Shown in pieces: positions 9,748 to 17,275 of a stretch of DNA of 64,000 nucleotides (position 1 is its first letter; each line of letters begins with the position of its first letter). The notes below the pieces were generated by a model. That model was not told the DNA's origin, made no database searches, and saw only the letters and a program-made list of their open reading frames with translations. The DNA comes from Rhodococcus jostii RHA1 (GTDB lineage: Bacteria > Actinomycetota > Actinomycetes > Mycobacteriales > Mycobacteriaceae). Made by a program: the position numbers and the translations under genes. The DNA is taken from the NCBI RefSeq assembly GCF_000014565.1, contig NC_008268.1:1922001-1986000 (forward strand). Direction: 5' to 3'.

Positions 9748-9803
9748 TTGACCCACCCCCATGCCTGACCTACTGTTATTACACACACTGATATATCAAT
9801 ATC
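9748..9803 (+). promoter_or_regulatory. Promoter and candidate GntR operator of the H-like/sdaA operon
   Basis: TTGACC (9748-9753) and TACTGT (9771-9776) are 17 bp apart, a near-consensus housekeeping promoter. An 18-bp inverted repeat CTGATAT-ATCA-ATATCAG (9786-9803) starts ten bases after the -10 and contains TGATATATCA (9787-9796), the same core as at 1702-1711. This repeat is the main evidence for a shared regulon. Confidence 0.7.
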
Positions 9804-9864
9804 AGACCTATTGGATCACAGCGCGACTCCGCGACCACTACGCCCGACTGTCAAAGGAAAAGGC

Positions 9865-10278
9865 ATGAGAGCTGGAAAGATTCCCTCTGATCGACGGTTC
9901 ACGGCAACGCACAGCTGGTTGGCCCTCGCACCCGGACAGAGCTTCTCCGACTACCCGCTCCGGGCCGGGGTCACGGACACGGCACTCGACGAGGTCGAGG
10001 TGGTCGGACTGGAACTTCCGACAGTGCGCAGCACGATCGAGGCAGGCGCCCCGTGCGCCCTCGTGTGGACGTCCGCCCGGACCGTCGTCACGGTGTACGC
10101 GCCGATCAGCGGACTCGTCACGATGACGAACACCGACGCCGCCGAGAACCCGCAACTCGTCGCCGACGACCCGTTCCACCGTGGCTGGCTGTTCGCCGTC
10201 CTCCCCTCGCCGACGTCGTCCGCATACGGACTTCTGACCCCCGCGCAATACGCGAACGAACTCAGTGAGGCGGTGTAA
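9865..10278 (+). CDS. Glycine cleavage H-protein-like, lipoyl lysine replaced by Arg
   Basis: A 137-aa GcvH-fold protein. Residues 12-120 follow the H-protein plan: THSWLAL near the start, [20 protein letters not shown], then YAPISG and [17 protein letters not shown]. Counting back from YAP, the lipoylated lysine of the ESVKA motif falls on R72 ([12 protein letters not shown]; codon CGG at 10078-10080). It therefore cannot carry lipoate and is unlikely to serve normal glycine cleavage. The ATG at 9865 has AAAGGAAAAGG upstream; an upstream TTG at 9811 is less likely. It is the first gene of the operon with sdaA, whose ATG lies four bases after its stop. Role unknown; a binding or regulatory function is possible. 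Confidence 0.85.
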   Translation: MRAGKIPSDRRFTATHSWLALAPGQSFSDYPLRAGVTDTALDEVEVVGLELPTVRSTIEAGAPCALVWTSARTVVTVYAPISGLVTMTNTDAAENPQLVADDPFHRGWLFAVLPSPTSSAYGLLTPAQYANELSEAV

Positions 10279-10282
10279 TCCC

Positions 10283-11665
10283 ATGACCATCAGCGTGTTC
10301 GACCTGTTCTCCGTCGGCGTCGGCCCCTCGAGTTCGCACACCGTCGGACCGATGCGCGCCGCCGCGAGGTTCGTCTCCGACCTCCGCGCCCTCGACGCCC
10401 TGTCCGCAGTGGCGGACATCCGCGTCGACCTGTACGGGTCGCTCGCGGCGACCGGAGCGGGCCACGGAACGATGTCCGCGGTGCTGCTCGGGCTCGAGGG
10501 GTACTTTCCCGAGAAGATCGAGACCGAGGAGATGGAACGACGTCTGGAGGAGATGCGCAGCACCCGGCGCATCAGGGTCGGCGGTTCGCACGACGTCGCG
10601 CTCGCCGAGGACGAGATCGTCCTCCATCCGCTGACCATCCTGCCGCTGCACCCGAACGGGATGAGGATCACCGCGTCCACGGCCGCCGGCGTCGAGATCC
10701 ACAGCGAAACCTACTTTTCCGTCGGCGGCGGCTTCGTCGTCACCGAAGCGGAGAGCGCACAGCCGCCGCGCGCCGCCACCGGCGGCCTGTCGTTCGGGTC
10801 CGCCAAGGAACTCCTCGACATCGCGGCCCGCCACGGCTACACCATCAGTGACGTGATGCTCCAGTTCGAACGCGAAACGCGGTCGACCGTGGAGATCTAC
10901 GAGCGGCTCCTCCATATCCGCGACGTCATGGTGAAATGCGAGAAGCGCGGGATCGCGCGCGACGGGATCCTTCCCGGCGCTCTGCGCGTGCGCCGGCGGG
11001 CACGGGACTGGTATCTCCGCCTGGATCAGGAAGACCCGCACCGCGATCCCGCATTCGCCGAGGACTGGATCAACCTCGTCGCCCTGGCCGTCAACGAGGA
11101 GAACGCATCCGGCGGCCGGATCGTCACCGCGCCGACCAACGGGGCCGCGGGCATCATCCCCGCGGTGCTGCACTACGCCGTTCACTACACCCCGGCCGGG
11201 AAGTCGGATCCCGACGACACCGCGATCCGCTTCCTCCTCGCCGCCGGCGCCGTCGGATCACTGTACAAGGAACGCGCGTCGATCTCCGGAGCCGAGGTCG
11301 GCTGTCAGGGCGAGGTGGGTTCCGCGGCGTCGATGGCCGCCGCCGGGCTTGCGGAGATCCTCGGCGGCACAATCGAACAGGTGGAGAATGCCGCAGAGAT
11401 CGCGATGGAACACAGCCTCGGCCTCACGTGCGATCCCATCGAAGGGCTGGTGCAGATTCCGTGCATCGAACGCAACGCGATCTCGGCGGGCAAGGCCATC
11501 AACGCCGCTCGCATGGCCCTGCGCGGCGACGGCACCCACCGGGTCAGCCTCGACCAGGTGATCGAGACGATGCGCTCGACCGGCGCAGACATGCTGTCGA
11601 AGTACAAGGAAACGTCGACCGGCGGTCTGGCCGTCAACGTCCCGGTCAACTATGTCGAGTGCTGA
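10283..11665 (+). CDS. sdaA: L-serine ammonia-lyase (iron-sulfur, single chain)
   Basis: A 460-aa enzyme that converts L-serine to pyruvate and ammonia. The N-terminal beta domain has [20 protein letters not shown]. The alpha domain holds [20 protein letters not shown] and [20 protein letters not shown], which include the three cysteines expected to bind the 4Fe-4S cluster. Length matches the fused single-chain form. The ATG at 10283 was chosen over an upstream in-frame start inside the previous gene. It finishes the route sarcosine to glycine to serine to pyruvate. Confidence 0.95.
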   Translation: MTISVFDLFSVGVGPSSSHTVGPMRAAARFVSDLRALDALSAVADIRVDLYGSLAATGAGHGTMSAVLLGLEGYFPEKIETEEMERRLEEMRSTRRIRVGGSHDVALAEDEIVLHPLTILPLHPNGMRITASTAAGVEIHSETYFSVGGGFVVTEAESAQPPRAATGGLSFGSAKELLDIAARHGYTISDVMLQFERETRSTVEIYERLLHIRDVMVKCEKRGIARDGILPGALRVRRRARDWYLRLDQEDPHRDPAFAEDWINLVALAVNEENASGGRIVTAPTNGAAGIIPAVLHYAVHYTPAGKSDPDDTAIRFLLAAGAVGSLYKERASISGAEVGCQGEVGSAASMAAAGLAEILGGTIEQVENAAEIAMEHSLGLTCDPIEGLVQIPCIERNAISAGKAINAARMALRGDGTHRVSLDQVIETMRSTGADMLSKYKETSTGGLAVNVPVNYVEC

Positions 11666-11666
11666 C

Positions 11667-12362
11667 ATGATCACCGACGAACTCCGCCTTCTCCCTGCCC
11701 GCGCCGCCCAGTTCATCCGCCGGCACCCGGTTCCGGAGCCCGGCGACTACACGCCCGAGACCCGGCTGTCGGTGCTCGACGTCCTCGTGCACTGTGCCCC
11801 GGTCCGCGGCGACGCGTTCGTCGCGTTCCAACTGCTGAGCCGACGTGAGCTGCCCGGGTCGTACCTTCTCCACCTCGACGTCGTGGACGACGCGCTGTCC
11901 GCCCTCGACACGTTCGCCGTGACGGAACACGAATGCGAGCAGAGCTTCGGCCCGAACTGGCATGACGTCGTGCGACATGCCGTGGAGGCGGCAGCCCTCC
12001 TGGACGGGCACTTCGGTGCGCTGACCCGGACGAGGAGCGTCGTCGACAGCCGTCGACGGCTCGGCGCCTGGGCCTGCGCACGTGAGGCGGCCTGGGACGC
12101 GGGCCGGATCACATCCTGGTATCGCGCCCAGGACGCCGCCTGGGAACGGCACTTCATGGACGAGGCGACAGTGCGCGAGGACGAGCGACTGTGCGCGGAC
12201 ATCGCGACCGCGGTGCGCGACGCGGCCGCAGCGCACGCGGTGTCGGATCTGGTCGGGCGGCACGACTTCACCAGCGCACACTTCGAGACCCTGCTCGCCC
12301 CGTGGCGGACGGCCGCCGCGCACCTGCTCCCGCGGGATGTCGCCGCATTGATACCAGACTAA
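11667..12362 (+). CDS. Hypothetical protein coupled to sdaA
   Basis: A 231-aa protein from ATG 11667, one base after the sdaA stop. ATG 11652 is an alternative that overlaps sdaA by 14 bases. I do not recognise the family. It is soluble and rich in Ala, Arg, His and Trp, with no signal peptide, membrane segment or nucleotide-binding motif. The WACAREAAWDAGRITSWYRA and HFMDEATVREDERLC stretches look helical. Tight linkage to sdaA suggests a role in the sarcosine-to-pyruvate route, for example as an accessory factor; that is inference. Confidence 0.7.
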   Translation: MITDELRLLPARAAQFIRRHPVPEPGDYTPETRLSVLDVLVHCAPVRGDAFVAFQLLSRRELPGSYLLHLDVVDDALSALDTFAVTEHECEQSFGPNWHDVVRHAVEAAALLDGHFGALTRTRSVVDSRRRLGAWACAREAAWDAGRITSWYRAQDAAWERHFMDEATVREDERLCADIATAVRDAAAAHAVSDLVGRHDFTSAHFETLLAPWRTAAAHLLPRDVAALIPD

Positions 12363-12956
12363 CGGATCGTTTCCGCGCGACCGTGCATGATCTGGTGCGT
12401 CTCAGCGCCCCTCTTCTAGTCCGTGTCGAGAACGTGCAGGGTGCGGTCGTTGGCGTTTCCTGGCGAGCGGGCCAGCACGCGGCATGCTCGGAACACAGCC
12501 GAGCAGAACGCCGGACCGCAAGTGCCCGGAGCACTCGACCGACACCGCCTCAAGCGAAAGCCTTCCCCGACGCGGCGCTCATCACGGCCGAAGGGATCAT
12601 CGACCGGTAAAACCCACCCATCGACAATCAGCGAATTGACCAGTACAGCGAGTCGGCTGCCAATTGATTGCTGTATGGGATTGGCGTTCACCCATATCTT
12701 CGGGATCGTGCCGGTCCGATCCAGCAATCGGAAATGTTCGACTCCTGCGAGTCGACGCGAGGTCTGTCAGTCCGACGCCGACCCCGGACATAAGCTAGCC
12801 GAATGGCAGTCGATGTCGGTCCGAGGACGTCGGCCGAGAGTGCTCACGATCGCGAAACTCGTAAGGAAAAGGAACGACACGAGATAACGACGCCTACCGG
12901 AATCAGCCAGCTGCGAAGGCGAAGGTTGTCAAGCAAAGCCTCGGCGCGAGGGATCC
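12363..12956. other. 594-base stretch with no supported gene
   Basis: It lies between convergent genes. Short open frames exist on both strands (for example 12416-12727 minus and 12423-12887 plus), but none shows a recognisable motif, a good ribosome site or a convincing start. Base composition looks less GC-rich from about 12600 to 12950. It may be decayed sequence. I see no clear terminator or RNA gene in it. Confidence 0.45.
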
Positions 12957-14732
12957 TCAATCGTCGACCGTCACCCCGTACTCGGTGGCGAGCGTGGCGA
13001 GATCGTATTCGTACCCCTGCCCCACCGCGCGGAGACGCCACTGCTCGGCGCGTCGGTAGATCTCGGCGAAATGCATCGTCCGTTCCGTCGTGCCGGCGTC
13101 CAGAACGAACGATGCGATCGTGCGGTCCGGAGCGTCGACGGTCACCGAGATCGGACCGAGTTCACCGAAGGTGCGATCTCCGCCGATCGCCGCCGATACG
13201 GACACGCACTGGTAGTCGGAGTGCAGGGCAGCCAGTTCGATCCGCACTCCTTGCTCGCTGCTGCCGTCGCAGGACAATTCCACGGTGCCGTCCGAACTCG
13301 TCGGCGAGTTGTAGAAGAGGAAGTCCTCGTCGCAACCGACCCGGCCGTCGTCGCCGAGAAGAAGCGCAACCACATCCACGTCGAACGCATCGTCCTCGGT
13401 GTGGGCGCGCCAAGACGCGTTGACCGTCAGCGATGTCGTCTGTGGTGGCAGGTCGATCACCTCTCCGCGAGCGAGCAACGGCGCAACCCACTGAGAAGGC
13501 GGTCTGATCGGCTCGCGGAGCGCCCCCCGCGCGGGTGGTGCCGCCGGTTCGAGTGCGGAGTTCACATCGGGGGCGGTGAGCAGAGGCAACTGACGGGCCG
13601 ACACTCGGTCCATGCGGGGATCGAGTTCACCACCGTCGAGAACGAGGACATCGGTGACTCCTGCGGAGAGATTGACCGACGGCTTGGCACCCAGCTGCAC
13701 GATGCGGGAGCGCATCAGAACGGAGTCCGCATGCGAGCCACCGACGATGAGCACTCTTCTTCCGTGCCAAGGCTTCGTGGAGGGAACAGTTGTCGCAGGT
13801 CGAGGCCGCTGAACTTCGGACGGTGCCGCGGCCGCCTTCGGCTCACCCGGTGTCACGTGCAGCAACATCTCGCCGAGCTGCCGCTCGGTCAGGACAGGAA
13901 TCCCGTCGGCCACCGCGCGGCGCACCTTTGCACTCGACGAGTGCGGGTCGTTGCAGACGACGACGCCCGTCTGACGGCTGACCGAATTCATGACGTCCAG
14001 GCCGGCGGCGGTCAGACGTGCGGCGAGCGAAAGACGAGGAACATCCGTGCTGCCGCTGATGACCAGTTTCATGCCCTGGACCAGTCCCACCCCCGGATCC
14101 AGCCGACCCGGATTCCGCCACGGAGACTCCACACGCGGAACCCGATCTGGGTATACCGCCCGCCGATCGGCGCAGCCGACGACCGGCAGAGGAAGTCTGA
14201 GAGACTCGGCGAGCGAGGCGCTGTGTGCGAAGACCTCCGTCAGCACGAGGGCGTCGTCGTAAGCGTCGTGAGCCCGGTTCTGACGAACCTTCCAGTGCGC
14301 GGCCAGAGTCGACAACTTGTGGTTGGGGACGTCGATCTCGAGGCGGCGGGACAGGGCAAGGGTGCAGAGCCTCTGCCGTGTCGGCATCGTCATCCCGGCC
14401 CGCCGTACCTCGGCGTCGAGGAAGCCGTAATCGAATGACGCATTGTGGGCGACCAGCGTCCGACCGTCGAGAAGTTCGAGCAGATCGTTCGCGACCTCTT
14501 CGAAACGGGGCGCCCCCGCCAAACGCTGTGGCGTGAGATTGTGGATATGTACCGGTCCCGGGTCGCAGCCCGGGTTGAGCAGAGTCACCAATTCACGCTC
14601 CACCGAACCGTCTTCACGCAACGCCAACGCCGCGACGCTGAGCACTCTGTGCGTGGACGAACGCAGACCGGAGGTCTCGACATCCACGACAACCCAGCGG
14701 TGCCCCGTCGGCAATCGCACCGGCCGGGTCAT
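12957..14732 (-). CDS. DEDDh exonuclease-tandem BRCT-TerD fusion protein
   Basis: A 591-aa multidomain protein. Residues about 10-170 are a DnaQ-type 3'-5' exonuclease: WVVVDVETSG, VAHNASFDYGF and the HDAYDD motif give the DEDDh set. One BRCT-like domain follows (GMKLVISGSTDVPRLSLAAR and on), and a second is near 340-420 (GRRVLIVGGSHADSVLMRSR). The C-terminal 150 residues form a TerD domain (DEDFLFYN, FAEIYRRAEQWRLRAVGQGY). The start at 14732 is placed just before the exonuclease domain; upstream in-frame ATG 14906 and GTG 14756 precede unconserved sequence. No other ter gene is nearby. A DNA repair or stress role is likely but unproven. Confidence 0.85.
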   Translation of the reverse strand: MTRPVRLPTGHRWVVVDVETSGLRSSTHRVLSVAALALREDGSVERELVTLLNPGCDPGPVHIHNLTPQRLAGAPRFEEVANDLLELLDGRTLVAHNASFDYGFLDAEVRRAGMTMPTRQRLCTLALSRRLEIDVPNHKLSTLAAHWKVRQNRAHDAYDDALVLTEVFAHSASLAESLRLPLPVVGCADRRAVYPDRVPRVESPWRNPGRLDPGVGLVQGMKLVISGSTDVPRLSLAARLTAAGLDVMNSVSRQTGVVVCNDPHSSSAKVRRAVADGIPVLTERQLGEMLLHVTPGEPKAAAAPSEVQRPRPATTVPSTKPWHGRRVLIVGGSHADSVLMRSRIVQLGAKPSVNLSAGVTDVLVLDGGELDPRMDRVSARQLPLLTAPDVNSALEPAAPPARGALREPIRPPSQWVAPLLARGEVIDLPPQTTSLTVNASWRAHTEDDAFDVDVVALLLGDDGRVGCDEDFLFYNSPTSSDGTVELSCDGSSEQGVRIELAALHSDYQCVSVSAAIGGDRTFGELGPISVTVDAPDRTIASFVLDAGTTERTMHFAEIYRRAEQWRLRAVGQGYEYDLATLATEYGVTVDD

Positions 14733-14873
14733 GGTCGAGGAGGCAGATGAAAGCACAGAGCGACTATAGAGCCCAGTTCTCGTCGTTCTGATCGACGACA
14801 CGTAAATCGCCGGCACATATCGCGTCCGACCCGAATTTCTCGGTAGTTTTTTGTTCAAGTACAGGTCGAGGGT

Positions 14874-14897
14874 TGTGTCATTCGAGTGAATGACACA
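14874..14897. repeat. Perfect inverted repeat upstream of the exonuclease gene
   Basis: The arms TGTGTCATTC (14874-14883) and GAATGACACA (14888-14897) are perfectly complementary around GAGT. It sits in the divergent space (14733-15033) between the exonuclease fusion gene and the Excalibur gene, a region with no other supported gene. It may be an operator for either gene. Confidence 0.5.
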
Positions 14898-15033
14898 GAG
14901 GAACATTGCGCCTCAACGGCTTTCGAATTCCGTTACCCGTTGGCTACTATCCTCGTCACACTGAATGGATTGGCTGTCGTGGCATTTCTCGACCATTCCG
15001 TGGAGGCCCCACCCCACCCCGAACGAGGTAAAT

Positions 15034-15387
15034 ATGAAGGCTCGACGGTTAGTACTCAGCGTCCTCGGTTGTGCCGCCATTTCGATGGCAGCCGCGCCCT
15101 CCGCACAGGCGGCGACGATCTTCGACTTCCTTCCCCCGGAGATTGCGTCCCTGATTCCGAGCGGTTCGGCCGACGCCGTGAACCCCCTCCTGCCGCCCGC
15201 ACCCGCCGCTCCGGCAGCACCGGCCCCCGCACCGCAGGTCGCGCCGGCCCCGCAGGCTCCCGCACCTCGCGCGGGCTACAAGAACTGCACCGAAGCCCGC
15301 AACGCCGGTGTGACGCCCATCTACCGTGGCCAGGACGGTTACGCGCCGCACCTCGACCGCGACAACGACGGCATCGCCTGCGAGTAG
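15034..15387 (+). CDS. Secreted Excalibur-domain protein
   Basis: A 117-aa secreted protein. A signal peptide occupies residues 1-28 (KARR, a hydrophobic core, AQA-A cleavage pattern). A Pro/Ala-rich linker follows (about 52-80). The C-terminal Excalibur domain has YKNCTEARNAG and HLDRDNDGIACE, with the paired cysteines and the DxDxDG calcium-binding-like loop. The ATG at 15034 follows GAGGTAAAT. It acts outside the membrane; its precise role is unknown. Confidence 0.88.
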   Translation: MKARRLVLSVLGCAAISMAAAPSAQAATIFDFLPPEIASLIPSGSADAVNPLLPPAPAAPAAPAPAPQVAPAPQAPAPRAGYKNCTEARNAGVTPIYRGQDGYAPHLDRDNDGIACE

Positions 15388-15409
15388 TCGATCATCGGCG
15401 CGCCTCCCG

Positions 15410-15487
15410 CACACGCACCCCTTCTGCGCCCCCGCACCCCTTGTCGAGCCCGAGACCGGGTGCGCCTACCGAGAAGGGGTGCGTGTG
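15410..15487. terminator. Two-tier long stem-loop after the Excalibur gene
   Basis: The arms 15410-15425 (CACACGCACCCCTTCT) and 15472-15487 are perfectly complementary over 16 bp. The 46-base loop contains an inner 7-bp stem, CGCACCC (15433-15439) with GGGTGCG (15458-15464). It lies 22 bases after the Excalibur stop and before the pentapeptide gene. It may be a terminator or a structured RNA. No T-run follows. Confidence 0.55.
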
Positions 15488-15602
15488 TGCTTCGTGGCGC
15501 CTCGGCCGTCGTGCAGGTGTCGCCATTCCCCGTGCGGCACACGGCGCTCGGCACTAAGTTCGGCGATGACGGTTGAGGTACTACGCGAGGGGGCAGTCCG
15601 GC

Positions 15603-16103
15603 ATGAGCAGGACACATTTCACGGCTCTGACACTGGGCGCGGTCGCGCTGGCCGGGGGTGCCGCACTCACTGCGGGCGCCGGAACGGCCGCGGCGGACGT
15701 CCTCACCGAGATCAACGGCTGCAGGATCGTGGCGAATCCGAACCCCGACGATCGCACGACCTGCCCGGGCGCCGATCTGAGTTCCGCGAATCTGGCCGGC
15801 CTGAACCTGAGCTTCGCCGACCTGTCGGGGGCGAACCTGAAACGGGCGAACCTCACCGGCACCAACTTCGCTGCCGCGAATCTGTCGTACGCCGATCTGA
15901 GCGACGCGAACATCACCGGCACGAACTTCACGGATTCGCAGCGCAACGCGGTGATCCTGTACAGCACCGAGATCGACATCTTCGGCACGATCGTCGGGGA
16001 CATGAACATCACGACCGAACCCGAATGGTCCACCGAGGCCCACGAGCGCGCACTCGCCTCGGTCGTCCCGGTGACACCGACACCGACACCTCCGGCTCCG
16101 TAA
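15603..16103 (+). CDS. Secreted pentapeptide-repeat protein
   Basis: A 166-aa protein. A signal peptide covers residues 1-31 (THFTALTLGAVALAGG and a TAAA-D cleavage pattern). Mature residues about 55-112 carry A(D/N)LXX-type pentapeptide repeats such as GADLSSANLAGLNLS and GANLKRANLTGTNF, expected to form a right-handed quadrilateral beta-helix. The C-terminal tail is rich in Thr and Pro. A Cys pair lies just before the repeats. The function of exported members of this family is unknown. Confidence 0.85.
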   Translation: MSRTHFTALTLGAVALAGGAALTAGAGTAAADVLTEINGCRIVANPNPDDRTTCPGADLSSANLAGLNLSFADLSGANLKRANLTGTNFAAANLSYADLSDANITGTNFTDSQRNAVILYSTEIDIFGTIVGDMNITTEPEWSTEAHERALASVVPVTPTPTPPAP

Positions 16104-16120
16104 ACCACTCCTGACCCCTT

Positions 16121-16153
16121 AACCCGGGCCGCGCACTGCGCGGTCCGGGTTTT
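16121..16153 (+). terminator. Rho-independent terminator after the pentapeptide gene
   Basis: The stem AACCCGGGCCGCGC (16121-16134) pairs with GCGCGGTCCGGGTT with one G-T wobble, and a short T-run follows. It lies 18 bases after the stop codon. Confidence 0.85.
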
Positions 16154-16169
16154 CGTATGCCCACACCCC

Positions 16170-16219
16170 TTGACATTGGATACCCGCACTATCCACTATT
16201 AGATAGTATCGGTATCCAA
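16170..16219 (+). promoter_or_regulatory. Promoter with nested inverted repeats upstream of the DUF4188-like gene
   Basis: TTGACA at 16170-16175 could be a -35, with CACTAT (16194-16199) as a -10 at 18-bp spacing. TTGGATACC (16176-16184) and GGTATCCAA (16211-16219) form a perfect 9-bp inverted repeat 26 bp apart. ACTAT-TAG-ATAGT (16195-16207) is nested inside. The layout suggests a repressor site (TetR, MarR or PadR type). No regulator gene is adjacent. Confidence 0.5.
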
Positions 16220-16235
16220 CATTGGGAGGCATCCG

Positions 16236-16727
16236 ATGACGACGATCGACCCCACCCGTTCGACGCACCACTACGACGGCGAACTGGTGGTCTTCCTGAT
16301 CGGGATGACAGTCAACCGACCCTGGAGACCGGACCTGTGGCTGCCCACTTTCCTCGCGATGCCGAGGATGCTGCGCGAACTGTCCGAGGACCCGGATTCG
16401 GGTCTGATGGGCTACCGCCTGACGTTCGAGGGGCGCGGCCCGACGGTGATCCAGTACTGGAACTCCGTCGACAAGCTGTACGCCTACGCCAGTGACAGCC
16501 AAGCGAAGCATCGTCCGGCCTGGGCCGCATTCAACCGGCGGGCCCGCAAGGCACCCGGGGCGGTCGGCGTCTGGCACGAGACCTATCCGGTGGACCATGC
16601 CGAGTCGATCTACGTCGGCACGCCGGCGATGGGGCTGGCCCGCGCCACCGCACGTGTGCCCGTCACACAGAAGTTCAGCCGAGCCCGAGACCGGCTGTCC
16701 CGCAGCAACAACACCCACGATCAGTGA
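16236..16727 (+). CDS. DUF4188-like monooxygenase-fold protein
   Basis: A 163-aa protein resembling the DUF4188/phenylacetaldoxime-dehydratase-like dimeric alpha/beta barrel family. The segments DGELVVFLIGMTVNRPWRPD, WLPTFLAMPRMLRELSEDP and VIQYWNSVDKLYAYASD are typical, and VGVWHETYPV near the end is conserved. The reaction is unknown. Inverted repeats upstream suggest inducible control. The downstream DoxX-like gene starts 17 bases after the stop and is probably co-transcribed. Confidence 0.75.
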   Translation: MTTIDPTRSTHHYDGELVVFLIGMTVNRPWRPDLWLPTFLAMPRMLRELSEDPDSGLMGYRLTFEGRGPTVIQYWNSVDKLYAYASDSQAKHRPAWAAFNRRARKAPGAVGVWHETYPVDHAESIYVGTPAMGLARATARVPVTQKFSRARDRLSRSNNTHDQ

Positions 16728-16744
16728 TCAATTCAGGAGAAATC

Positions 16745-17275
16745 ATGGAACCCTTGATCGCCCTCGTTGCCGTCACTCTGGCACTCCTCGTCGCAGGCGC
16801 GGCGGGTGTGCGCCGATGCCGGCCGTGGCCTGTTGCCCTGCGGGGCGGCCTCGCGGCCATGTTCACGCTGACGGGCATGGCCCATTTCGTCGGGATGCGT
16901 GCGGAACTTGTCGCCATGGTCCCGCCGTCGCTGCCGAACCCCGAGCTACTGGTGACCGTGACCGGTCTGCTCGAACTGGCCGGCGCCGCAGGGCTGCTGA
17001 TACGAGGCACCGCGCCGTGGGCGGCGGGCTGCCTCACCGCCCTGCTCATCGTGATGTTCCCGGCGAACGTGTACGCCGCCGTGGAGGGACTCTCGACGGG
17101 ACCGTTCGAAGCCCTGATCCCCCGGACACTCCTGCAGGTCGTCTTCGTGTCGGCGACACTCGCGGTCGTGATCGCTTACCGGGGGAGCCGGGCTACGGAA
17201 TCACCCTCCGAAGCCCACTCGCCCGCAGCACCCGGCGTTGCACTCCCGCCCGCACTGCATCCTCGGACCCGATGA
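16745..17275 (+). CDS. DoxX-like integral membrane protein
   Basis: A 176-aa protein with four predicted membrane helices: about 4-24, 38-58 (GGLAAMFTLTGMAHFVGM), 71-108 and 130-148. The GMAHF segment and overall layout match DoxX/DoxD-like quinone-associated families. The ATG at 16745 follows AGGAG. The last 83 bases, coding for a polar tail, overlap the 3' end of convergent recD, so the tail may be dispensable. Role unknown; probably paired with the upstream gene. Confidence 0.72.
   Translation: MEPLIALVAVTLALLVAGAAGVRRCRPWPVALRGGLAAMFTLTGMAHFVGMRAELVAMVPPSLPNPELLVTVTGLLELAGAAGLLIRGTAPWAAGCLTALLIVMFPANVYAAVEGLSTGPFEALIPRTLLQVVFVSATLAVVIAYRGSRATESPSEAHSPAAPGVALPPALHPRTR

Noticed and set aside
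12416..12727. A 103-codon minus-strand frame in the gene-poor gap
   Set aside because: It has a few protein-like stretches, but no motif, no clear ribosome site and no neighbour support. Kept only as part of the gap description.
12957..13450. A tellurite-resistance island
   Set aside because: Only the TerD domain of the exonuclease fusion is present; no terB, terC, terE or terZ is nearby.
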